From positions 1-64,000 of the forward strand of contig CAJNOP010000839.1 in assembly GCA_905250075.1 (NCBI GenBank): 64,000 nucleotides of DNA, given 5' to 3'. A program made the position numbers and the translations under genes. Shown in pieces: positions 12,970-24,536 of the stretch (position 1 is its first letter; every line of letters starts with the position of its first letter). This stretch comes from Rotaria sp. Silwood1. Its lineage: Eukaryota; Rotifera; Eurotatoria; Philodinida; Philodinidae. A model generated the notes under the pieces. It was not told the DNA's origin. It did no database searches and was given only the letters and a program-made list of their open reading frames with translations.

Positions 12970-13605
12970 TCAATTATCAAATAAACTTAATTCAGATATC
13001 ATTGAGTCATATGAAAAAGATCTTGTTGATGCTGCTAGTTATTGAACTAATGAACAACATTCAATTATAAGAATTTATAATCCGAATATTCTTTATTTAA
13101 TTATTGTTAAACAATTTCGATAAAATATTTCTTTTCAATCGACAATATGATGAAACATTAAAACACTAAAAACATTTGTTTTGTTGTTTTTCTATCTTTC
13201 ATAAAATTAAAATAATTTTTTTTTTATCAGTTTAAAATAAAACAAAATGTAACGTTCATAGTTATTTTTAAATCAATATTTCACCAAATGTTCGAAAAAA
13301 ATTAATGATTCATGCAAAAATATCCTTCATCCTTAACATTAAATTCGTTAATATGTTTATTGAAAAGCAATATATTTTTTTTCTTAATTATCGTCGTGCG
13401 CTATTAATTAATTTTCAACAATAATTATTTGCATTTATATTAAATAATCTATCATCGTTATTAATAAAAAAAAAGAAATTGTTTAAAACAATGTTTTATT
13501 CAAGATTTAATACTAAATCATATACGTTTATTAATCGATAAAAATATTTTAGAAAATGAATTTCAATTGAGCTCAAATGATATTTATTTACAGATGTAAT
13601 TAAGT
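12970..13605 (+). pseudogene. Decayed coding relic in copy B
   Basis: The counterpart of the relic near 5500-6390. The piece at about 12975 reads S-N-K-L-N-S-D-I-I-E up to a stop, and the piece at about 13498-13600 reads F-I-Q-D-L-I-L-N-H-I-R-L-L-I-D-K-N-I-L-E and continues to a stop. Several replacements between copies are conservative (N/H, F/I). Frames are broken between pieces. Family unknown. Confidence 0.4.
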
Positions 13606-14651
13606 GTAAATTTAAACAAAATAAATTGTTTAATATAGGTTTTCAATATTATATTTAGTATCATTGATAACTTATTTAGAAAAGATCAACGTACACTTTT
13701 ATAAATATAATCAAGACCAACGTATCAAGAAATATCAATGAGTTTTGATTAAGAGATACGAAAAAAAAAAATGTTGATTTCAGTTTGATTATCATATTCA
13801 TGAGTCTGGTTGCGGCTAATTAAGCGCATCTTATTGATACATGTACAGGCTCTATTTTAAAAATAGAATCAGAAAAAGTTACGATAAAAAATGATTATAT
13901 CTTTATATAGGTTTTTTTTAGAAATATTATTTACATGCGCATATACAAAATAAAATATAATGTAAATATACATGATGACTATTTTCATACTGTCTTCGGT
14001 AATTAATCGGACGAAAAGTTATCTCTTTTTTTTTTTTTTGGTTTGATAAAAAAAAATAAAACTAGATAATATGATACTGCATTACACATGCTGTTTATAA
14101 TATATATTGATTACTCGATTGTAAACCTTGGATATGAAATAGATGATTAGTGTCATAATTCAATGTTTTTCGACTATTCTTCACCTTGATGCAGTCACGA
14201 AGTTCAATCAAGCGCTACATTTCATTTTACTTTCTTCAATCAATCGATAATATATTATTATATTTTTAACATCTTTATACTAAATAATCTTTTAGTTTAT
14301 AGTAAATGGATGTGTTCAACATTGTAATCTCATATATCTGCACTAACAACCTTCTATCTTTTAATTCTTTATCACTTGTTGAATAGAGCAAAGAAACATA
14401 TTGGTTTTTTGTTCCTCTAATTTTATATGATATTTAAAAAAATCAAAGGCAAAAACTACATGATGACATCGAAGCAATACAAAAGAAGAAGCGGAAACCT
14501 TAAATCATTGAAATATAAATAAGCACTTAGAAAAGAAATAAGGCAAAGAACAGAAAAAAACTAGATTTCACCAAGTACAAAAACATTTCGTTCAAGTTAC
14601 AACCACCATAGTTTTTGAATCTTTGAAATTTTGATTTGCTATTTAAACTTT

Positions 14652-16618
14652 TTAATAGGACTGTGATGAGCTGTATGATTCGTATGATGATCCACCACCG
14701 ACTCCTCCAGCACTTTGGGCTATAAAGAGATAAATGCAATTTAATTATGAAATCCATAAAATGATAATATTCGTTCGAGCAGATACTTACCAAGAAAATT
14801 GCGAAATTCTCCTTGATCAAGTGCACCACTCTGATTGGTATCAGCAGCAACGAAAGCAGCATCAGCACCACCACCAACAAGACCAGTTGAATAGCCTGAT
14901 GATCCGAATGACGATGCACCATAACCACCACCATAACCACCACCAAGACCACCAACAACGAGACCGCCTCCTAAACCACCAGCACCGCCTGATGTGAGGC
15001 TTGATGATTCCCATGAAGATGAACTGAGTCCACCACCAAGAGCAAGACCACCATCAACAACTTCAGCACCTCCAGCATAAAGACCAGCACCTCCGCCAAC
15101 AAGACCAGCACCTCCGCCAACAAGACCAGCGCCACCAACTAAGCCTGATGAGGCACCGAATGATTCTTGACCGTATGTGGCAGCAGTGTAACCAACAAAA
15201 CCAGGAGCTGACTAGAAAAAAAGAAAAAAAATGGTGATTTAAAAATAAAACTTAAGAATAGTATGATTAAACATACAATATCTTCAACAACACCAGCAGC
15301 ACGAGCTTGTGCAAGAAGTGAAGCAGCATCAAGAAGGCTAGCGCCATATGTTTGAATATAAACAGCTGGGCTAGCTGCAGTAACACCGAGGCGTTGGAAT
15401 TGACGAACAATGCGAACTGGAGCTTGTTCGTATTGAATGATAACATTGCGTGGTGCTGCGTATCCTTGAGCAGCAGCAGCACGTTGAACAATGGTGCGTC
15501 GTCGGGGTTGAGGTCCATATGGAACCCAACGTTCGATGATGATGTCACCTAAAATGAATGATCGAGATGATAGAAGCATTAGAAAAAAAAAGGAAAGAAA
15601 CTACTAACGTGGTCGTGGTGGAGCAGGTGGAAGACGTTCGATGATGACTGATCGTGGTGGAACTGGTAAAGCAGCCAAACGACGAATGACTGTTTGAGAT
15701 GCAATTGCTGGTGGTGGAATGGGTGGTCGTTCACGAAGAACAAGTGGAGGTGGTGGAGGAAGAGGTGGAGCTTGTTGACGAATGCGAAGTGGTGGTGGAA
15801 CAGGTGGTTGAGGTGGTCGCACTTCTCTGATGATGAGTGGCTGAAAGAAAATTAGATATTATGATATAGATCTTGATGAATGAAAGAAATGACTTACACC
15901 TGGAGCTGGAACTGGTGGTGGTTGAAGGAAGCGAACTCGAATGTTTTGTGTGTATGTTTGAACACCAGTTGGAGCTGGACGACGGATGATTTGTGGGTTT
16001 GGATCTTGGAAGAGACCTTGAGCATCAGTAGCATAGTGAACTTGAGTGTGTGCTGCTGATGATGAATCAAAGGCTCCTCCACCAGCAAGGAGAGTAGCAT
16101 CACCAACAAGTCCACCACCACCAACAAGTCCAGCACCGCCAACAAGTCCAGCACCACCTGAGATTGTTTCGTAACTAGCAGCACCACCAGCAAGACCACC
16201 AGCATGGCCACCACCAACAACGTATGATGCATCGTAACCACCACCAAGAGCAGCACCACCGAGACCAGCGCCTAATGATGATTCATATGATGATTCAAAG
16301 CTTGAACCCCCAAGGCCCAAACCAGCACCAGCAGCGTAACCAGCGCCTAAACCAGCACCAGCACCGTATGATGCTGATTCCCATGATGAACTACCACCGT
16401 AGCCAGCACCAGCACCAGCACCAGCACCGAGATTTTGACCTGTAAAAAGTATGATTAATAAATGTACTAACAGTGATGAAACATATCAACTTACCGAGGA
16501 AGTTACGGAATTCACCGAGATCAACACGACCATCACGGTTAATATCAGCTTGATTGAATGCAGCATCGGCAGCACCTCCTCCTGATGAGTAGGATGTTTG
16601 GTATGAATAGTTAGCCAT
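14652..16618 (-). CDS. EF-hand, Gly-rich, Pro/Arg-strap structural protein (paralogue B)
   Basis: Six exons (16495-16618, 15898-16439, 15609-15840, 15277-15548, 14791-15211, 14652-14719) join to 1659 nt, 552 residues. Exons 3 and 4 are exactly as long as in paralogue A (232 and 272 nt), and all intron phases agree. The N-terminal EF loop is residues 25-36 (D-I-N-R-D-G ... E); the C-terminal loop reads D-T-N-Q-S-G-A ... E. The Gly-rich domain has GLVGG-type repeats. The central strap has QIIRRP, RVRFLQPPP, PLIIREVRPP, SVIIERLPP and DIIIERWVPYGPQ. Compared with A it has a longer N-terminus (ANYSYQTSYSSGGG) and a 22-residue Ser/Tyr/Gly-rich tail from its last exon. No signal peptide is seen. A Ca2+-binding cytoskeletal or lamina protein is the likeliest role, by inference. 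Confidence 0.87.
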
Positions 16619-16682
16619 AGCGTTTGTTCTACTGTTGATGCGAATAGAGTACTTACTGGTGAGAGTCAGATGTGAAGAAATG

Positions 16683-16741
16683 CTGCTGGTGGATCAGTGT
16701 TTATATAGGCCCAGTCGATCATGCATGGATAGAGATGAAAT
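16683..16741 (-). promoter_or_regulatory. Conserved core promoter with TATA box, paralogue B
   Basis: Minus-strand TATATAA lies within 16701-16708, about 85 nt upstream of the start codon, followed outward by the same GGCCCAGTCGATCATGCATG block (plus-strand reading) as in paralogue A. Confidence 0.75.
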
Positions 16742-16930
16742 AGAAGCGGAGGAAGAGAAAAACGGCAGTATATTTTCGGTCGAACGCCTTTCGATCTTGC
16801 TTGTCATGGTCGTTTTTTTTTGTACATTAAACAATGATTAGTTCACGAAAAAAAAACGAAACGTAAAAGGAGAGGGAGAGAGACACTGTAAGGAAAAAGG
16901 AGAATAGAAAGACACAATATGACTACCCAA

Positions 16931-16987
16931 CCACAAGCCTTCAAATATTACTATCAGTTCGAAAACAGATCGATCTGTGGCTTGTGG
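16931..16987. promoter_or_regulatory. Conserved distal inverted repeat upstream of paralogue B
   Basis: CCACAAGCC (16931-16939) and GGCTTGTGG (16979-16987) repeat the pair found above paralogue A, with the same 39-nt spacer. The spacer sequence itself has changed at many positions, so the two 9-mers appear selectively kept. Confidence 0.5.
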
Positions 16988-17645
16988 CCTCTGTCATTAC
17001 CTTGCCAAACGACTATGTAAACACCGTTAATATCCAATAGAAAAAGGACAGGTAGAGAAAAAAGTGAGAGAGAGGGACAGAGAGAGGGGAAAAAAAATCA
17101 TTTACTCTAAAATCGGTAGATAATCACACATCATAATCGTTCTTCATCAATTACAATATACATACATTAATATTTATCTAATGTCAATCAATAATAATAG
17201 AATATTTTTTAACTTTTATTAAAATTGAGGTTTTTCTATTGAAATTTTTTTTATACCGTAAAAACCATAATTTACATTCAAAAACAAAAAAGCAATTTTC
17301 AAATTTTCTAATTAAAACATTTTTTTGGTGAATCAGTTGCATGAAAATTTCAACGTTAGACAGGTGATTGACTTTATTGACATTTTTCTCGTAGGTTCTC
17401 TCATTATTTTATACAATCATTCACTCAGTTTTTCAATCTGATAGAGAATGCTTATTACTAATTTCTTCTAGGCCATTAATTTCACCTAGCCAATGAAGGC
17501 TATAGTGCTATCGTTGATATTAGACAAGGTTGATACATTCTTAAATAAGAGCTGGCTTTTTTTATTTAAGAGGTTGACCGTGAAAGGAAAAAAAACGAAG
17601 CAAAAAAACATCGTCACTGCATGAACGCACACGTACATTTTCACA

Positions 17646-20600
17646 TTAGTTAAAACGTAGCTCATTATAATAATTGAGTAGACTAACAATACTAGTCTGA
17701 TCGGTTTTCGTCGTACGCACAACACGTTGGCGATCAGCACGTTCAAAATTTGATCGAACAAGTTCATAATATTCTCCATCAGCTAATACTAATGATTGAA
17801 GTTTTGTACAACGAATGCTAAAAATTATAAAATTTATAACAATGAACAAAAGAAAATAGAAAAAAGAAACATTAATATAAATATACCGAATATGATCAAT
17901 AAATTTTGAACTGTTTTCATTCCACCTTAATGTTTCTTCATCCCATTGAATTTCTAATCGTTCAAGTTTTTGACATTCTAGTGCACATGCTTCTAAGATT
18001 TGATCAACATGAATGCGTGTATTAATCTTTTTAAACCATCCATGAGAAGTACCTGTTACCAAAATTCTTAAAATGGACAAACAAAAAAGAAGAGTAACAA
18101 ACAAGGATTTCTTCATTTCTTGTTATATTTCGGTATAAATAATTGACTCGAATCATAGTATATAATATTATCAATTAGATGATATTCTACTAACTACGAT
18201 GAAGTATTTAAATATATCAAAATAACATTTTCAATTAATCAAAAATTTCAAAACACAATTAAATAAATTTGATATTATGGACTCAAAAACATTTTAAAGT
18301 ATCAAACTGTAAAGTTTATCTAAACAATGTACTTTTCTGGTATGTAAATGCATCTGCTATTCAATTGTAAATAACATGATCTTTGTCTGATTCAGCAAAA
18401 AAGAAAAATATCATAGAATGATTTGCATTGTTCATTTTTGCTAATTACTAATCAAGACTACAATATAAAATCCATTGAATGATAATATTTTAATTTTAAG
18501 ATAATCTATTGCGTAGTAAAACAAAACAAACTACACTCGTCCTTCGTTGATTATCTACGTATTTACTATTTTCAATATACGTCAAAATCAAATATTCAAT
18601 TATTTGTTTCGTTTTCACCTGAGTATCCGATTGTTGATTATTGTTTTTTTTTCTTTATTGTTTTTGAAAACAATATACCTTATATTTCTCAGGTGTCTTA
18701 TTGCATTTATCCAAAATTGTTCTGTTATTTTTGAATTACCAGCATAAGATAAACCACGTAATTGTCGACCATGACGTTTAAGAAAAATAAAAACAGTTTC
18801 AAAATTTAAATTCACTGTATTACTCAGATCAACCGCACGTACATTGGTTAGTTTACCTTGATCAATTAATTGATTAAGAACCTTGAAATAAAGAAGAAAA
18901 AAAAAAACAAGAAAAAAAAACCACATGAAAAAAAACAAACTATCGCACTTTACATTTACCTGATCAGTAAAACCGTCACAGTTAGGTACTGCTAAATAGT
19001 TGAATTTTGGCATTCGTGCAAATATATTCAACAGACAATTTTCAGTTAATTCAGTTGATGATATATCAAGTTCATTAACAGATGATGATTCCCAATCAGC
19101 TGCTAACATTGCATTGTCTTCGATACCTGTTTTTTTTTTTTATTTACAAGAGTAAAAAAAAACACATTAACGTATATTCAATTTTATTCGTATGTTTTTT
19201 TTAATGTTTATACCAGTATTTTGAAGAAGAAGACTTTGTAATCTTTTACAACGTTGTAATAAATTTTTAAAACTTGAACCTTTGACACGAGTACAAAAAT
19301 TTAATGCAAGACATTCAAGATGAATACAACCCGATGCTATTATTTCAATATGATTATCATCAACAAAAAATATACCATATAAATTAATAACCTATAAATT
19401 ATTTTTTATATAGAAAATTTTTACTCAAAATAAACTCACTCGAAGATTTGGTGTTTGTGCTTTAATTTTACTAATATTAATTGTTTCATAGACTTCTTCT
19501 TCAGCTTCATTTGATTTTTCAATAGTACCTTTAACAGAAAATATTTTCGTTTTTTTTTCATATAATTTTTTTCCCATACCAATAATTTGTAAAGTTTCTA
19601 ATGACGATAAATATGTATAAATACGTCTCATAAAACCTTCAAGAAAAATAACTTCGGATAAACAAATACAAAGCATTTTAAGATTGCATGGAAATGCATT
19701 TAAATCATTAAAATCATGTAATTGCATAGCTGTTGAAAAATCTAATGTTAAATATTTTAAATTAGGACATTTATTAGCTAATTCATGTAAAACATCAGCT
19801 GTTATTAATTCCATAGGTAATTCAATATATTGTAATGATAATGAAAAACGATGACCAATTAAATTAAGAAATTGATCAAGATTTTTTACATGTAAACCAT
19901 GATGATCTGGTCGAAGAAAAACAGTTTTCCATAATTTTGAATTTTGACTTAAAGCACGCCATAAACGACAAACACGTGCACAGCGTAATAATTCAGCATG
20001 TGGTAAATAGGAAAATATCGCAAGTAAAACTTTTTCTGGTAATGTATTAAAATCGCGCTAGAATAAAATAGAAAAAAAAAAATAAAAACATTTTAAAAAA
20101 TAAAACATGTTAATATTTATTATATTATTGCTATCACTTTAGTTGATCTTCTCGACATTGATGATTGATTTTCCATTATTGTAAAATTTGTCACTTACTC
20201 CTACCTCTATTGTATATATGTATGAAGCAACGGAAAGAAGAAAAAAAACAAAGTGTTAACGGCGTTTGTTAGTGCACATAACACATACGATGACTGTCGG
20301 TAGTTTCTTGTTGTTGTTGTCTATATTCTTTTTCGGATAATTATCGCATACAGATACATAGGACAGAATGAGATCGATATGGGTACAAAAATAAGAATAA
20401 AAGAATTCCATAAGAATAAATTACCTGCGTGTCGCGTATTGGCACGCAGCTGGCTGGTTTCTTAGAATGCTGACTCGTGCTGCTATCCATTTCATAGTCA
20501 ACTGCGGCTACTAATGATGATATCCTTTGCTCTTCTAGTTATATTTTAGTTCTTTTATTGTTCCTCCATGAAACACAGATGGCATTTCTGTAGCCTTTTC

Positions 20601-21434
20601 CTTTTTTTTCCATCTATTTGTCCTTTACATCTTTCAATTTCTTTTTGTTTTATGTACGTGTTTTTTGTTTGAGCACATAAAATCCATTAGTATTATGTAC
20701 AGATAATTATTTTTTTACTATAGTCATAGAATTGTAATTTGGGGCAAGAAGGTCTTTTTCTTTTTGTCTTAATGATATAAGTTGCCTGATTCTTCTATGA
20801 CGCAGACAATTTTTTGTCTACAACAAGTCGCGTACTAATACATACACAACCAGTTATTACCATTTCCTTGACTTTATTACTCCAGAACAGATAGTACACA
20901 TCCATCATAAGAGAAAAAAATGGATAGCTTTATAATAAGATATTCGCTCTTATTTCTTATTTAAGCAAAAAAAAAACCAAATATTTATCTAGGACATCTT
21001 ATCGTTGTTTCTTTTGCACAAGAAACGACACACTTTCGATATTAAATTTTCTGTCTAAAGATTTGATCGAATAGTTTTATTTATTTATTTATTTATTGAT
21101 TTTGTTTCTTTTCATATTAGATAAATTCAACCAACATTATAAGATTGCACATAATTTTTCTTTTCTTTTTTTTCATATTACCAAAAGCAATGTCACTAAT
21201 GTATCAAAGAACAATCAATTACATACATCATTACAATAACAATATTTCCTAGAATAAAGATATTCAGCTCACTCTCAATCGACGTCGAGAACGTTGATGT
21301 GTAATGTATCCATGTTCTTGACTAATACAGTCATCAGTTTCACCATCAGCAACTATATGATCTAATGCTTCTTGGGCAACGATAGAGAAGGTAGATGCTG
21401 GATTTGACATAGTAAGACGTCGTAATTCTGTCAT
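17646..21434 (-). CDS. F-box/leucine-rich-repeat protein
   Basis: Eight exons (21273-21434, 20425-20529, 19440-20057, 19214-19391, 18960-19126, 18679-18881, 17887-18066, 17646-17817) join to 1785 nt, 594 residues, without internal stops. An F-box lies at about residues 91-135 (R-D-F-N-T-L-P-E-K-V-L-L-A-I-F-S-Y-L-P, later R-V-C-R-L-W), followed by irregular leucine-rich repeats (for example CPNLKYLTLDF, CIHLECLALNFC, CKRLQSLLLQNTGI, CQKLERLEIQWDEE). Family knowledge: such proteins are substrate receptors of SCF (SKP1-CUL1-F-box) ubiquitin ligases. The C-terminus (NFERADRQRVVRTT, ending NYYNELRFN) looks like a specific conserved tail, but I cannot assign a named human FBXL. The weakest join is exon 1 to exon 2, because the acceptor has a poor pyrimidine tract; a start inside exon 2 (MDSSTSQ) is the alternative. 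Confidence 0.85.
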
Positions 21435-24400
21435 CAATTTTTTTTTTCTCTCTTTTTACAGTAAATCAATACTAATCCGTCATTTGTTTATATCGGTACA
21501 CCACCGATTGATGGTTTATATAGTGAAAGACTATTAAGGCAGTGTAAGAAAAAAAAAATCATAGAATAGAACAGAAAGAAAAACAAACAAATGAGATTCT
21601 TCTCCAGTTTCATCCATTTTTTTTCCTTGTTCATGATAAGATCACAAGACAGCTTATATACTATCATAGAAAAATATAATGTCTTACAAACAAGTAATTT
21701 CTTATAGGCATACCGACTACATAATATATCACATGCATGTTGATAGAAATTTCAGACACTTCATCAACATATGTCGCATTGATAAATCGAAGAAATATCA
21801 TGGATATTTAGAATAAAAGACAAATTATCGATATTAAGATAAAAGAAAAATGAAAATTCAAAGACAATATTTTAATTCTTATTTAAATCGTTGAATACAT
21901 TTATTAAAAAATAAAGTAACATTGATAGTGATAAAATACGTGAATGACAATCAAATTGATATTTCAAACTAACATAAAAAAAAAAAAATTTCTTTAGTAA
22001 CAAAAAGAGTCACTCATCTATTACAATTAGTTGATCAAGTATCGTACATTGTTAATGATCCTTAAAACAAGAAAACTAACTGTACACTTCATTTGTTATT
22101 TCGGATATTCACACTCCTACATTAATAAAAATATATATTTTATAGAACGAATTCTTTAAAAAAAACAAAACTTTTAATTTATAATAAGACATAATTTTAA
22201 TCGAATGAATATAAAGATAATCAGTAATATAGGCAAAAAGAAAGACCATTAATTCCTGTGAGATATGTTGATTTTCTACTACAATCGAATCAAAGCCTAT
22301 TGCTTGATAAAATAACATGCTATATATAAGTCTTCATATATGAGTCACAAAAGTTGTCGATTGACGTATTATAAGAAAAAATTCTGTTGTTTAACAAAAA
22401 GATAATCAAATAGACAGATTTTATGACTATAGATCTAGATTTATTGTTAAATCAAAAGGTATCATTTGTGAATAAATGTACATCAAGTTTGACCGTAAGA
22501 ATCTTAGAAGTGAAGAACTTTTTAAAAATTTCTTTTTTTGCGAAGATAATGCTTTTGTTTGATTATTAAGACATTTAATCCCTTGATTGTTTGACTTAAA
22601 CAGAATTGTAAACGATAACGAACAAGCGATCGAGTTCGGTAAAGATTATCTTCCCAATAAATATAAATTTTTCTTTATTGATTGATCTGAATTTTTTTTT
22701 TCAGAAAATTGATCATAAAAGTGAGATTTCATCATGAATCAAACACTTTTGAAGACTAAATAAGTCTATTACTATGATAAAACATGTTTCTGACACTTGT
22801 TTTCAGCGATATTATCATAGTATACTTAGTATGTATTTTGTCAATTCTTAATGATCTGAAGTTATGTTATCATAACTGTATTAAGAAGTTAGGTGTTATG
22901 ATAACTCATCATTAATTTCTTTATATTCGTTACTATTTATAGCATCTATGACGAATATACACAAAAAGACAAAAAAAAAATAGATTAGAACATATGCCAA
23001 GCAGATGACATATACAGTTTTAATAATGCACATATCTGAAATGCACATTCAATCAGCATTCATAGTTAATATAGAATTTATAGTCTAATAGAGTTTTCTG
23101 TTCACCGATTAGTACCAAGAGTGATAAAACAGTAATGAAAATCAATAATAAAAGAACACTGTAGAACCGAAATGGAATCCAGTACATCATTATTGCAGCA
23201 ATTTAAATATCGATATGGTTAGTAATCAAGCAGTCGTCTCGAGTGTTATCAGTATAGAACGAAAGAAATAAAAAATGACACATGCTGATCAATCAGTTAG
23301 GTCAGTCCAGTTTGATCGTTTAGATTAATAACTCTACTCGATTATAACTTAGGGTCCAGGTACTAAAAAATTAGTCTCATTATCTAGTGACATCTTCATT
23401 CCATGTGTTGCTTTCTCATTATTGAAAGATACTTGACGAATAGCTCGTCCATTTAAAATGGAAGCATGTAGAACAGATAAGATATGATTTTGAATTTTGC
23501 TAGATGATACAATTCTGTACAAGGTTGAAGATGGGCAAGGTACACCGAAAACGTACTTGTTTCCTCAGAACATATTAGTCATAATATCTTTCTGTATTCA
23601 TCATGGAATATCTTCTATAAGAAATGTCTATACATTGAATTTAGCTATCTTTTGATTAGTTAATATAAAGATATATTTCTTATTGTAAAGAAGCTTAGAA
23701 TATTATATTTTTGATTAATGTTTTTGTCTTTTATGTCGAATCTTTGATTCGATTCTTCATCTATTTTTTTCTGAATGCATGTTATTTAATATGTTATACT
23801 TTTACTGTCCCAAAAGCAATCTATTGAAGAAAACATAAAAGCAAGAAAATATTGACAACTAAAGTAAAAAATAGTACCTTCATTTCATTAGGTCACTTGA
23901 GAGAGAAAGAAATTCCTAATACCTTATTCTTCTTCTATGTTCTTTTCTCCTATTTCTTTCGTTTCTTTGAATATTACAGATCAATATAGAATATCATACA
24001 CATAGTGAATGAATAGAATGTGATCGAAGAGTAATTTCTATTTCGATTAATGTGTTTTCTTTTTTTTTTTCTTGATAAGGAAAAATAGAATGAAAATATC
24101 AAGAGAATCAATATTTTAAATATTTTTTCATCTTTTTTTCTTTTCTTATCGATCAAACGAATATATTTGAATTCCATATTATTTTGATTATCTTTTTCTT
24201 TCCTAACCGTTAGGCGACAATAACAAATACATCAATCAAAAAATTTTTTTCCGTTTAATTCCATTAGCATATATTATTCATTAAATGATAAGAATTTGTC
24301 AAGCAATATCTATTTAACATTTATTCCAACTGAATGTCATCGTTCAACAAATAAAGATATCGATCGTATTTATTAATATGATTCAGTTAAGAAAAAATAT

Positions 24401-24536
24401 GTGTCGGTGATGTTTGTTTCATTGGCCTATTCTATCAATCTTTCTAACACATACAAAATCAATTGATTATTTATTTTTATAGACTTATTTTTTAATTTCC
24501 ATTAGACTAGTATATTAATTTAAAAAAAAACAAATC
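21435..24536. other. Intergenic, nothing recognised
   Basis: About 3.1 kb of AT-rich DNA between the divergent F-box/LRR gene and MGAT2. Open frames near 22109-22318 and 23974-24177 are short, compositionally non-coding and without splice context. Promoters of both genes must lie here, but I see no distinctive motif. Confidence 0.6.

Larger units (their letters stand above)
12631..16987. repeat. Segmental tandem duplication, copy B
   Basis: Partner of 5221-9562 in direct orientation. It contains paralogue B of the EF-hand gene, its promoter block, the distal inverted repeat, the 3' flank (for example the match near 14388-14465) and the coding relic. Homology fades into unrelated sequence on both sides. 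Confidence 0.8.

Noticed and set aside
15267..15552. Leu/Met-rich frames antisense or frame-shifted over the EF-hand genes (also 7444-7692, 8725-8994, 15894-16259)
   Set aside because: These are repetitive peptides made by reading the Gly-rich codons in other frames. The EF-hand reading frame explains the sequence.
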